Positions 1 through 5,830 of a stretch of 10,338 nt of DNA are shown here, in pieces (the first letter of the stretch is position 1; every line of letters begins with the position of its first letter). Under the pieces are notes generated by a model. It was not told the DNA's origin. It did not search any database and saw nothing but the letters and a program-made list of their open reading frames with translations. The translations under genes were made by a program, and so were the position numbers. Where the stretch lies: contig CAKSIH010000026.1 of the NCBI GenBank assembly GCA_934462705.1, positions 1 through 10,338 of the forward strand, read 5' to 3'. This stretch comes from an uncultured Eubacteriales bacterium (GTDB lineage Bacteria; Bacillota; Clostridia; Oscillospirales; Acutalibacteraceae).

Positions 1-32
1 AAGAAAGAACTTAATTTACTAAGTTCTTTCTT
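1..32. terminator. AT-rich perfect hairpin at the left edge, possible terminator
   Basis: A perfect 13-bp inverted repeat (arms 1-13 and 20-32) encloses a 6-base loop. On the plus strand the right arm is U-rich and runs into more T residues, so it could end transcription arriving from the left. On the minus strand the matching U-tract would lie outside the window. The stem has only four G/C pairs. No gene assignment is possible because the neighbour is cut off. Confidence 0.5.
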
Positions 33-156
33 TTGTGCCATATTATTGACTTTCTTGCTCACCAAATTTCATGGACATTTTATTAAAGTCTTCGTCAATA
101 TCAAATTGTAATAAATAATATACCTGCATTATAAAAATAAATAATTTTATAAAAGT

Positions 157-186
157 AAAAAAGCCACTAAGATTTAGTGGCTTTTT
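157..186 (-). terminator. Intrinsic terminator downstream of rplA
   Basis: A perfect 9-bp stem (162-170 with 174-182) has a 3-base loop. On the minus strand it is followed by a run of six U (complement of 157-162), and it starts within 6 bases of the rplA stop. This is a textbook Rho-independent terminator for the rpmG-rplA operon. The plus strand also has a T-run after the stem (182-186), so it may work both ways. It could alternatively be an attenuator before a downstream rplJ-rplL unit, but that gene is not visible. Confidence 0.85.
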
Positions 187-187
187 A

Positions 188-880
188 TTAACTGATCTTG
201 TTAGAATTAATCTTTATACCAGGACCCATAGTTGTTGCAACAACGCAAGACTTAATGTATTGGCCTTTAGCAGCTGCTGGCTTAGCTTTTACAATTGCAC
301 CTAAAAGAGTATTAAAGTTTTCAACTAACTTCTCTTTTCCAAATGAAGCCTTACCTACTGGGCAGTGAATAATGTTTGTTTTATCAAGACGGTATTCAAT
401 CTTTCCTGCTTTAGCCTCTTTAATTGCCCTTGCAATATCAGGAGTAACTGTACCTGCTTTTGGGTTTGGCATTAAACCTCTAGGGCCTAAAACCTTACCT
501 AATCTACCAACAAGACCCATCATATCAGGTGTAGTGATGAGAACATCAAAGTCCATCCATCCTTCATTTTGAATCTTAGCTGCCATCTCTTCAGCACCTA
601 TAAAATCAGCACCTGCTTCTTCTGCAAGTTTTACATTGTCTCCCTTACAAATTGCAAGAACCTTAACTTTTCTACCAGTACCATGAGGTAAAACAATTGC
701 GCCACGAACTTGTTGATCTGCATGTCGTGAATCAACACCAAGTTTAACGTGAACCTCAACGGTTTCATCAAACTTAGCAGTCGCAGTTTTTACGCAAATA
801 TCTAATGCCTCATCAGTTTCATATAGTTTAGATTTGTCGATTAACTTGGAGCTATCGACATATTTTTTTCCATGTTTCAT
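188..880 (-). CDS. rplA: 50S ribosomal protein L1
   Basis: L1 builds the mobile L1 stalk of the large ribosomal subunit near the E site. In many bacteria it also represses its own operon by binding a leader that mimics its 23S rRNA site. The product has 230 residues, the usual full length. The signature LGPRGLMPNPKAGTVTP sits at residues 131-147, after the TTPDMMGLVGRLGK segment. The start follows a GGGAGG ribosome binding site (complement of 888-893) at normal spacing. It is the last visible gene of the operon, 56 bases after rplK. A leader-like element (900-927) occupies that gap and a terminator follows the stop, so rplJ-rplL are not directly co-transcribed unless readthrough occurs. Confidence 0.97.
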   Translation of the reverse strand: MKHGKKYVDSSKLIDKSKLYETDEALDICVKTATAKFDETVEVHVKLGVDSRHADQQVRGAIVLPHGTGRKVKVLAICKGDNVKLAEEAGADFIGAEEMAAKIQNEGWMDFDVLITTPDMMGLVGRLGKVLGPRGLMPNPKAGTVTPDIARAIKEAKAGKIEYRLDKTNIIHCPVGKASFGKEKLVENFNTLLGAIVKAKPAAAKGQYIKSCVVATTMGPGIKINSNKIS

Positions 881-899
881 TGGTTTTCCTCCCTAGACA

Positions 900-927
900 G
901 TGGTAAAATCGGATTTTTTCCTCCCAC
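900..927 (-). promoter_or_regulatory. Putative L1-binding leader hairpin before rplA
   Basis: On the minus strand the outer arms GTGG and CCAC pair. An inner GGA/TCC pairing sits above an asymmetric internal loop (GA on the left, GATTTTA on the right). The same layout recurs before rplK (1383-1419), sharing GTGGGAGGAA, TCCG and TTACCAC. It lies a few bases upstream of the rplA ribosome binding site. Two short helices around an asymmetric loop is the general shape of L1 mRNA sites, so autoregulation by L1 is the natural inference. Binding itself cannot be seen from sequence. Confidence 0.5.
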
Positions 928-936
928 CTGAGTAAA

Positions 937-1362
937 TCAATCGATTACTTCAATACCCATGCTACGTGCTGTTCCAGCTATCATGCTCATAGCGGTGTCA
1001 ATATTTGCAGCATTTAAATCAGGCATTTTTTGTTCAGCAATCTTCTTGACTTGCTCGCGGGTAATCTTTGCAACTTTCGTTTTATTTGGAACTCCTGAGC
1101 CGCTTTCAATTCCGCAAGCTTTTTTAATTAAAACTGCAGCTGGCGGAGTCTTTGTTACGAAAGTAAAAGAACGATCTGCATAAACAGTAATAACAACTGG
1201 AATTATAAGACCTGCGTCATTCTTTGTGCGTTCATTAAATTCTTTTGTAAACGCCATAATGTTCACACCATGCTGACCTAGTGCCGGACCAACAGGTGGG
1301 GCCGGAGTTGCCTTGCCAGCAGGAATTTGCAACTTAATAAAGCCTGTGACTTTTTGAGCCAT
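937..1362 (-). CDS. rplK: 50S ribosomal protein L11
   Basis: L11 binds the GTPase-associated centre of 23S rRNA and helps translation factors and the stringent-response sensor act on the ribosome. The 141-residue product matches the family length. The N-terminal PAGKATPAPPVGPALGQ motif (residues 14-30) is diagnostic, and KTPPA follows at 71-75. The frame stays open upstream to an ATG at 1455. I chose 1362 because GGAGGTG (complement of 1369-1375) lies just ahead of it and the protein then starts MAQKVTGFIKLQ, as in the family. Extending it would add 31 non-conserved residues encoded by the leader. It follows nusG after a 137-base gap that holds a leader element. Confidence 0.97.
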   Translation of the reverse strand: MAQKVTGFIKLQIPAGKATPAPPVGPALGQHGVNIMAFTKEFNERTKNDAGLIIPVVITVYADRSFTFVTKTPPAAVLIKKACGIESGSGVPNKTKVAKITREQVKKIAEQKMPDLNAANIDTAMSMIAGTARSMGIEVID

Positions 1363-1382
1363 TTTTTGCACCTCCAAAAATA

Positions 1383-1419
1383 GTGGTAATACGGAACCTA
1401 GAAAATTTGTTCCTCCCAC
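1383..1419 (-). promoter_or_regulatory. Putative L1-binding leader hairpin before rplK
   Basis: On the minus strand, outer GTGG/CCAC arms enclose a 5-bp inner stem (GGAAC with GTTCC) and an 11-base apical loop. A GA / GTATTA asymmetric internal loop separates the two stems. The element lies just upstream of the rplK ribosome binding site and matches the rplA-leader copy at 900-927 in both conserved edges. Together they suggest translational feedback on rplK and rplA, probably by L1. The pairing is seen in the sequence; the ligand is inferred. Confidence 0.5.
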
Positions 1420-1499
1420 GATAGGTTTATTTAAAAACCCACATGTATTAAACAAAGTTTAACACAAAAATATTCCATAAAAAAGCTAACTAAGTAAAG

Positions 1500-2021
1500 T
1501 TAATCCATAAGCTCCACTTGAGTAAGCTCTAATTCGACCGGTGTATTGCGGCCAAACATGGAAACTATAACTCGAACACAATTGTTGTTAAGGTCGAGCT
1601 CTTCGACTGTACCGACACTATCGGCAAGAGGTCCATCGACAATAATAACAGAATCTCCAACATTATACGAAACTTCAACGGACTTTTTGTCTATCCCAAG
1701 CCTTGCAACTTCTTCCTTTGTTAGAGGAATTGGCTTAGATGATGGACCGACAAAACCCGTGCAGCCACGAATATTTCTAACTACATACCAAGTTTCATCT
1801 GTAAGAATCATCTTTACAATAACGTAGCCAGGAAAAATTTTTCGTTCAACGTCTTTTCGTTTATTATCCTTAACCTCTGTAACAGTCTCTGTAGGAACAT
1901 AAACTTGCTGAATTAAATCAGAAAGTCCCCTGTTCTCAACAGTTTTTTCAAGGTTTGATGCTACTTTGTTTTCATAACCTGAATAGGTATGAACAATGTA
2001 CCATTTTGCTTCTTCTGGCAT
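1500..2021 (-). CDS. nusG: Transcription termination/antitermination factor NusG
   Basis: NusG binds the RNA polymerase clamp, modulates pausing and termination, and can link polymerase to the ribosome. The product has 173 residues. The NGN domain covers about 6-95 (KWYIVHTYSGYENKVASNLE at 6-25, then FPGYVIVKM and WYVVRNIRGCTGFVG). A C-terminal KOW domain spans about 120-170 (VGDSVIIVDGPLADSVGTVE). The open frame extends 10 codons further upstream to 2051. I prefer 2021 because GGAGGG lies just before it and the longer form would overlap secE. It starts 19 bases after the secE stop, the usual secE-nusG arrangement. Confidence 0.97.
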   Translation of the reverse strand: MPEEAKWYIVHTYSGYENKVASNLEKTVENRGLSDLIQQVYVPTETVTEVKDNKRKDVERKIFPGYVIVKMILTDETWYVVRNIRGCTGFVGPSSKPIPLTKEEVARLGIDKKSVEVSYNVGDSVIIVDGPLADSVGTVEELDLNNNCVRVIVSMFGRNTPVELELTQVELMD

Positions 2022-2040
2022 AATTTCCCTCCAGTTGCTC

Positions 2041-2271
2041 TTAAGCAGCAATATTCATAATAGTGCCAAGAAGCTTTGTCAAGCCAAAATCCAAAAGACC
2101 TATAAAAATTGAGCTTATGATAATAGATGTTAACACAACCCCAGTGTTTTTAAATGTAGTCTTAACAGAAGGCCAGACAATTTTTTTTCTTTCGCTTTTA
2201 CAATCAGAAAAAAATTTTTTTGTTTTTTGAATGATATTGGGTTTTTTTTCAGCATTTTTACTTTTAGCCAT
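2041..2271 (-). CDS. secE: Preprotein translocase subunit SecE
   Basis: SecE clamps SecY in the SecYEG protein-conducting channel of the cytoplasmic membrane. The 76-residue product has the short Gram-positive form. A lysine-rich cytoplasmic N-terminus leads to the conserved amphipathic segment ERKKIVWPS (about residues 27-35). One membrane-spanning helix follows (about 43-66, GVVLTSIIISSIFIGLLDFG). A GGAGGGG ribosome binding site precedes the ATG. It lies between rpmG (20 bases upstream) and nusG (19 bases downstream), as is classic for this operon. Confidence 0.96.
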   Translation of the reverse strand: MAKSKNAEKKPNIIQKTKKFFSDCKSERKKIVWPSVKTTFKNTGVVLTSIIISSIFIGLLDFGLTKLLGTIMNIAA

Positions 2272-2291
2272 ATTTTACCCCTCCGTCCAAA

Positions 2292-2441
2292 TTATTTGGT
2301 TTCTTTGTGCAAAGTATGTTTTTTGCAAAATTTGCAGTACTTATTCATCTCAAGTCTGTCCGGATCATTCTTTTTGTTTTTCATAGTGTTGTAATTGCGT
2401 TGTTTGCACTCTGTGCAGGCTAATGTAATTTTTACTCTCAT
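2292..2441 (-). CDS. rpmG: 50S ribosomal protein L33
   Basis: This is a 49-residue gene, short enough to be missed by ORF finders with a length cut-off. The product begins MRVKITLACTECKQRNYNT and ends in a lysine/histidine-rich stretch. Two CxxC pairs (C9/C12 and C36/C39) form the zinc ribbon of the C+ type of L33. That form is typically paralogous to a zinc-free version used under zinc limitation. GGGAGGTG precedes the ATG at normal spacing. It is the first gene of the operon, about 75 bases from the predicted transcription start, with secE 20 bases after its stop. Confidence 0.95.
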   Translation of the reverse strand: MRVKITLACTECKQRNYNTMKNKKNDPDRLEMNKYCKFCKKHTLHKETK

Positions 2442-2524
2442 AACGGCACCTCCCGGTTTATCGGAATATTTTAGCCTCCCTCATAAAACGGCACAAAAAA
2501 TAAGCCCTAATTTGAGGTAGATAT

Positions 2525-2553
2525 AGTATACCAAATCTTTGATAATAAGTCAA
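2525..2553 (-). promoter_or_regulatory. Sigma-70/SigA-type promoter for the rpmG-secE-nusG-rplK-rplA operon
   Basis: On the minus strand a TTGACT -35 (complement of 2548-2553) and a TATACT -10 (complement of 2525-2530) are separated by exactly 17 bases. Each hexamer is one mismatch from consensus. The predicted start is near 2517-2519, giving a leader of about 75 bases before rpmG. The -35 lies only 10 bases beyond the stop of the 253-residue gene, and no terminator separates them, so readthrough from that gene could also feed the operon. Confidence 0.88.
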
Positions 2554-2562
2554 GGAAAATTT

Positions 2563-3324
2563 TTATTTACTTGCTTCTGATAATGCTTTTGCCATAATTC
2601 CTTGCTTTTTCTTTTTAGGAATTTCTGGTTTTATCTTTTTTCCTTTTAATCTTTGTGCTGCTGCAAAAGCCCTTTTTAAATCACCACTTAATAACCCTTC
2701 AACCCTTTCTCTTACCTTTGGATCATCAAGTGAATTTAAAAATATTATTGTCACAATTCCCCTTACATCTAGATCCCCATTATCGTACATGTTATTAAAC
2801 AAGTTGCATAATTTTTTAAACTTATCTTTTGGTACACCTTTATTTAGAACCTCTAATACCTTCGGCAATGCTTTTTCCTTTGCAAAAGTAACACCACGAA
2901 AACTTTCATAATTTTCCCTTTCTGCTTTTATCTCATCTTTAAGTTCAGGAAAAATTGTAGCTAACCGATTCATAAAAAACAATGGGTTTACATTTCCATT
3001 GTCATCAGATAACCTATTATTTTCTCTTTTCTTTTTGCTGCTTGAAGGACCCTTTAAAGTTTTTAAAAAGTCTAGTGCAATATCGTTAATTTCACTATCG
3101 TCTGTTTTTTTCACATCAAGAAGCCACTTTGATAATGACTTCTTCTCTTCCACATTAACAGAAAAAAGTTCAATACATTTTTTATTTTCATTAATCTCTA
3201 TTTTGTAAGAAAGCTCCTTATTAGAAAAATTCAAGCTATTCCCCGTTATTTCAGCCTCAAAATTGTTTAAATGCAAATATTCTTGCAAAATTTCTTCTAT
3301 TTTTTTCAATAAATCTTTTTTCAC
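2563..3324 (-). CDS. Uncharacterised charged two-part protein (253 aa), possibly DUF7674-like
   Basis: I do not recognise this protein with confidence. It starts with GTG at 3324, preceded by GGGAGTGA. Residues 1-90 look like a small alpha/beta domain. Residues 92-112 form a polar, basic linker. Residues 113-228 are mostly helical and include FFMNRLATIFPELKDEI and a DLDVRGIVTIIFLNSL segment. The second part recalls, from memory only, small DUF7674-type domains with a FPELK motif. The C-terminus (229-253) is very lysine-rich (IKPEIPKKKKQG), which could suit nucleic-acid or ribosome contact. There is no signal peptide or membrane segment. It has its own promoter (3365-3393) and sits directly before the rpmG operon promoter, so a link to translation is possible but unproven. 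Confidence 0.85.
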   Translation of the reverse strand: MKKDLLKKIEEILQEYLHLNNFEAEITGNSLNFSNKELSYKIEINENKKCIELFSVNVEEKKSLSKWLLDVKKTDDSEINDIALDFLKTLKGPSSSKKKRENNRLSDDNGNVNPLFFMNRLATIFPELKDEIKAERENYESFRGVTFAKEKALPKVLEVLNKGVPKDKFKKLCNLFNNMYDNGDLDVRGIVTIIFLNSLDDPKVRERVEGLLSGDLKRAFAAAQRLKGKKIKPEIPKKKKQGIMAKALSEASK

Positions 3325-3364
3325 AAAAAATCACTCCCAATAAATCTTGTATTTACTAATCTTA

Positions 3365-3393
3365 ATAATACTACTTTCTTTAGTCTTTGTCAT
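3365..3393 (-). promoter_or_regulatory. Promoter for the 253-residue gene
   Basis: On the minus strand ATGACA (complement of 3388-3393) and TATTAT (complement of 3365-3370) lie 17 bases apart. Transcription would start near 3358, about 33 bases before the GTG start. Each hexamer is within one mismatch of consensus. It is divergent from the ddl promoter, with about 23 bases between the two -35 hexamers. Confidence 0.65.
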
Positions 3394-3416
3394 CTATTAT
3401 TTTAGTTAAATAAAGT

Positions 3417-3445
3417 TTGCACACAAAATGTCAATGTGATATTAT
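3417..3445 (+). promoter_or_regulatory. Promoter for the ddl-murI-DUF1934-argS cluster
   Basis: TTGCAC (3417-3422) and TATTAT (3440-3445) are separated by 17 bases, and a TGA triplet directly before the -10 gives an extended -10 (TGn). Transcription should begin near 3452. The leader is therefore only about 30 bases, too short for a T-box or other riboswitch. An alternative TATAAT at 3451-3456 lacks a matching -35. Confidence 0.8.
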
Positions 3446-3481
3446 AAGTATATAATGTTTTTTTATATTGGAGGTTTTAAT

Positions 3482-4561
3482 ATGTTAAAAAAACAAGTAG
3501 CCATTTTGTTCGGTGGAGCTTCCTCAGAACATGAAGTCTCCAGACAATCGGCTTTTGCCATCATAAAAAATATTTCTCGAGAAAAATACGATATTTTAAC
3601 GCTCGGAATATCAAAAAGCGGGTCTTGGTATCTTTACTCCGGTGATATAAATAAGATTCCAAACGGAGAGTGGGAATTTGATAAGTTAAACCTAAAAAAA
3701 GCACTTATTTCTCCTGACCCCGCAGATAAAGGTCTTATCGTATTTAACGACGACAACACTTTTAAAAAAATAAACATAGACGTAATAATTCCTGTGCTTC
3801 ACGGAAAAAATGGAGAAGATGGCACCGTGCAGGGTTTATTTGAGCTTTCTAAAATTCCCTATGTAGGGTGCGATGTTCTTTCATCATCGACATGCATGGA
3901 TAAAATAGATACAAATATTATATTATCCTACTGTGGAATAAAGAAAGCAAAGTTCGTTTTCCTAACTGCATTTGAATTTAATAAGGATTCGGAATTCTGC
4001 ATAAATAAAATTGAAAGCCAAATACAAGCATACCCTATGTTTGTAAAACCATCAAATGCTGGTTCATCTGTAGGTATTAGCAAGGTTAAAAACCGTAGTG
4101 AACTTTATAATGCTATAAAAGTTGCCATTAAAGAAGATAGCCGCATACTGATAGAAGAAAGTATTGATGGGCAAGAGGTTGAGTGTGCTGTTTTAGGAAA
4201 TGATGAACCAACTACCTCACTGGTGGGTGAAATTGCACCGTCTAATGAATTTTATGATTATGATGCAAAATACGTAAGTGATTCTTCTTTATATATTCCA
4301 GCTCATATATCTGATGAAACCTCGGAAAAAGTTAAAGCTATTGCTATTAAAGCCTATAAGGCTATGGGTTGCAAAGGACTTTCTCGCATTGATTTTTTTG
4401 TTCAAAAGGAAACAAATGAAGTTTTATTAAATGAAATAAATACATTTCCCGGGTTTACAAGCATAAGCATGTATCCAAAACTTATGGATAAAATAGGCAT
4501 TAGTTTCACTTCTTTAATTGATAAACTCATAGAACTTGCTATCGAAAGGGCGTCAAACTAA
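3482..4561 (+). CDS. ddl: D-alanine--D-alanine ligase
   Basis: This cytoplasmic ATP-grasp enzyme joins two D-alanines to make the dipeptide that ends the peptidoglycan pentapeptide. The 359-residue product has the full family length. SSEHEVS (14-20) carries the first-substrate glutamate. LHGKNGEDG (106-114) follows. The ATP-binding FVKPSNAGSSVGIS is near 187-200, and the metal-binding NEINTFPGF lies at 317-325. The omega-loop region reads FYDYDAKY, as in true Ddl enzymes, not a VanA/VanB-type D-lactate ligase, so no vancomycin-resistance variant is suggested. I chose ATG 3482 because TTGGAGG lies 7 bases before it. An ATG at 3455 overlaps the promoter's start region. The stop overlaps murI by one base (TAATG). 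Confidence 0.96.
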   Translation: MLKKQVAILFGGASSEHEVSRQSAFAIIKNISREKYDILTLGISKSGSWYLYSGDINKIPNGEWEFDKLNLKKALISPDPADKGLIVFNDDNTFKKINIDVIIPVLHGKNGEDGTVQGLFELSKIPYVGCDVLSSSTCMDKIDTNIILSYCGIKKAKFVFLTAFEFNKDSEFCINKIESQIQAYPMFVKPSNAGSSVGISKVKNRSELYNAIKVAIKEDSRILIEESIDGQEVECAVLGNDEPTTSLVGEIAPSNEFYDYDAKYVSDSSLYIPAHISDETSEKVKAIAIKAYKAMGCKGLSRIDFFVQKETNEVLLNEINTFPGFTSISMYPKLMDKIGISFTSLIDKLIELAIERASN

Positions 4562-5382
4562 TGACTAACAAACCAATAGGAGTTTTTGATTCCGGTCTTG
4601 GTGGACTCACTGCTGTAAAGGAACTGATAAAGGTATTGCCAAATGAAGATATAATATATTTTGGCGATACCGGACGTGTTCCATATGGTAATAGAAGCCA
4701 AAGAACAATAATTAAATACGCAAATGATGATATAGCTTTTCTTAACTCTTTAGATGTAAAAATGATAATAGTTGCGTGCGGTACAGTAAGCTCAGTAATA
4801 AATAAGCTCGGAAACAAGCTCACTATTCCTTTTACCGGAGTGATTGAACCTACTGCCAAAGCTGCGATAAACTCAACAAGCAACGGGAGAATAGGTATAA
4901 TTGGAACAACAGCTACAATAAAAAGTGGTTCATATCAAAACGAGCTTCAAAAATTAAACTCTAATGTTCAAATTTTTGAACAAGATTGTCCCCTATTCGT
5001 TCCCCTTGTTGAAAACGGATTTATACAAAAAAATAATAAGGCTGCTATATTAATTGCTCAGGAGTATTTAAAAAATATAAAAAAAGCAAATGTTGACACA
5101 TTAATTTTAGGTTGTACCCATTACCCTATCATAAGTGAAATCATATGCTCTGTTATTGGAAAAAACGTTCATCTTATAGATCCTGGCAAAGAAACTGCTA
5201 ACTCAGCATGCAATATGTTAAAGGGATTAAATTTAAAAACCACAAAAACCTCCTTAGGCAGTCATTCTTTCTATGTAAGTGATGATGTATATGGTTTTTC
5301 AAAAAATGCCGGTTTGTTTCTTGGTAAGGATTTAAATGAAAAAGTTAATTTAGTTAATATAGAAGCTTATTGTAGTACATAA
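4561..5382 (+). CDS. murI: Glutamate racemase
   Basis: MurI interconverts L- and D-glutamate without a cofactor, supplying D-glutamate for peptidoglycan. The 273-residue product shows IGVFDSGLGGLTAVKEL (6-22) and FGDTGRVPYGNRS (34-46). The two catalytic cysteines are C73 (in VACGTVSS) and C185 (in LGCTHYP), with H187 beside the second. The usual motif around the first cysteine is ACNTAS; here the asparagine is glycine. The start codon overlaps the ddl stop, implying translational coupling and matched supply of the two D-amino-acid precursors. A full set of other motifs and normal length argue that the gene is functional. Confidence 0.95.
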   Translation: MTNKPIGVFDSGLGGLTAVKELIKVLPNEDIIYFGDTGRVPYGNRSQRTIIKYANDDIAFLNSLDVKMIIVACGTVSSVINKLGNKLTIPFTGVIEPTAKAAINSTSNGRIGIIGTTATIKSGSYQNELQKLNSNVQIFEQDCPLFVPLVENGFIQKNNKAAILIAQEYLKNIKKANVDTLILGCTHYPIISEIICSVIGKNVHLIDPGKETANSACNMLKGLNLKTTKTSLGSHSFYVSDDVYGFSKNAGLFLGKDLNEKVNLVNIEAYCST

Positions 5383-5402
5383 CGTAAGAAGGTGTCGATA
5401 AA

Positions 5403-5828
5403 TTGAGCAAAAAATACGTTGCTTCAATAGTAGGAACTCAAGATGTATGCGGTGAAAAAAATGAAATTCAATTATTTGTTCCATGTGATTACAAGATAGA
5501 AAAAGATTTTAAGTACATATCTTATGAAGAATTTGAAAATAGCAACCCTAAAATTAAAATTTTATCCACACTTAAAATATTTAACGATGGTATTGTGTCA
5601 TTTACAAAAGTGGGCAAAAAACTTTCCAAGCTCACTCTTGAAAAAAATAAACGCCATCAATGTTTTTATTCTACTGAATTTGGGGACTTGATGATAGGTG
5701 TTTATACAACTGATGTTTCAAATAATTTATCTGAACTCGGTGGAAATCTTAATTTATCTTACTCATTAGATTCAAATTCTGAACTTTTAAGTAATAACAC
5801 CGTAAGTATAACTGTGAAAGAGGTATAA
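5403..5828 (+). CDS. DUF1934 (YwiB-like) beta-barrel protein
   Basis: This 141-residue protein fits the DUF1934/YwiB family, whose Bacillus subtilis member is also next to argS. Family members are small calycin-like beta-barrels of unknown role. Matching features are the YISYEE segment (39-44), the K-L-T-L-E-x-x-K-x-x-H stretch ending at H85, a Y-S-T-E-F-G-D-L strand pair (89-96), and a GG-N-L-x-L-x-Y-S-L stretch (113-122). It starts with TTG at 5403, preceded by AAGGTG at 8 bases. It lies 20 bases after murI and 2 bases before argS, so it is co-transcribed and probably coupled with argS. Confidence 0.85.
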   Translation: MSKKYVASIVGTQDVCGEKNEIQLFVPCDYKIEKDFKYISYEEFENSNPKIKILSTLKIFNDGIVSFTKVGKKLSKLTLEKNKRHQCFYSTEFGDLMIGVYTTDVSNNLSELGGNLNLSYSLDSNSELLSNNTVSITVKEV

Positions 5829-5830
5829 AT

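Noticed and set aside
1..41. Minus-strand ATG at 41 opening a frame (MAQKKELSKLSSF) to the left edge
   Set aside because: No ribosome binding site is near it and the frame is made mainly of the 1-32 hairpin arms. It does not look like L10 or any other known start.
43..129. 28-codon minus-strand ORF (MQVYYLLQFDIDEDF...)
   Set aside because: There is no ribosome binding site, it is very short, and it lies just after the rplA terminator in AT-rich DNA. I cannot support it as a gene.
937..1455. Longer rplK form starting at 1455
   Set aside because: The extra 31 residues are encoded by the leader hairpin region and match nothing in L11. The ATG at 1362 has a strong GGAGGTG site.
1447..1462. Short AT-only inverted repeat (TTAAAC-AAA-GTTTAA) after nusG
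   Set aside because: It has a 6- to 7-bp mostly A:T stem with no good U-tract on the minus strand. It is too weak to call a terminator inside a continuous operon.
3482..4561. Van-type D-Ala-D-Lac ligase (vancomycin resistance)
   Set aside because: The omega-loop region has the FYDYDAKY pattern of housekeeping Ddl, and neighbours are murI and argS with no vanH or vanX.
4539..4883. 114-residue minus-strand ORF across ddl/murI
   Set aside because: It is antisense to murI, which has all its catalytic motifs, and the translation has no recognisable features.
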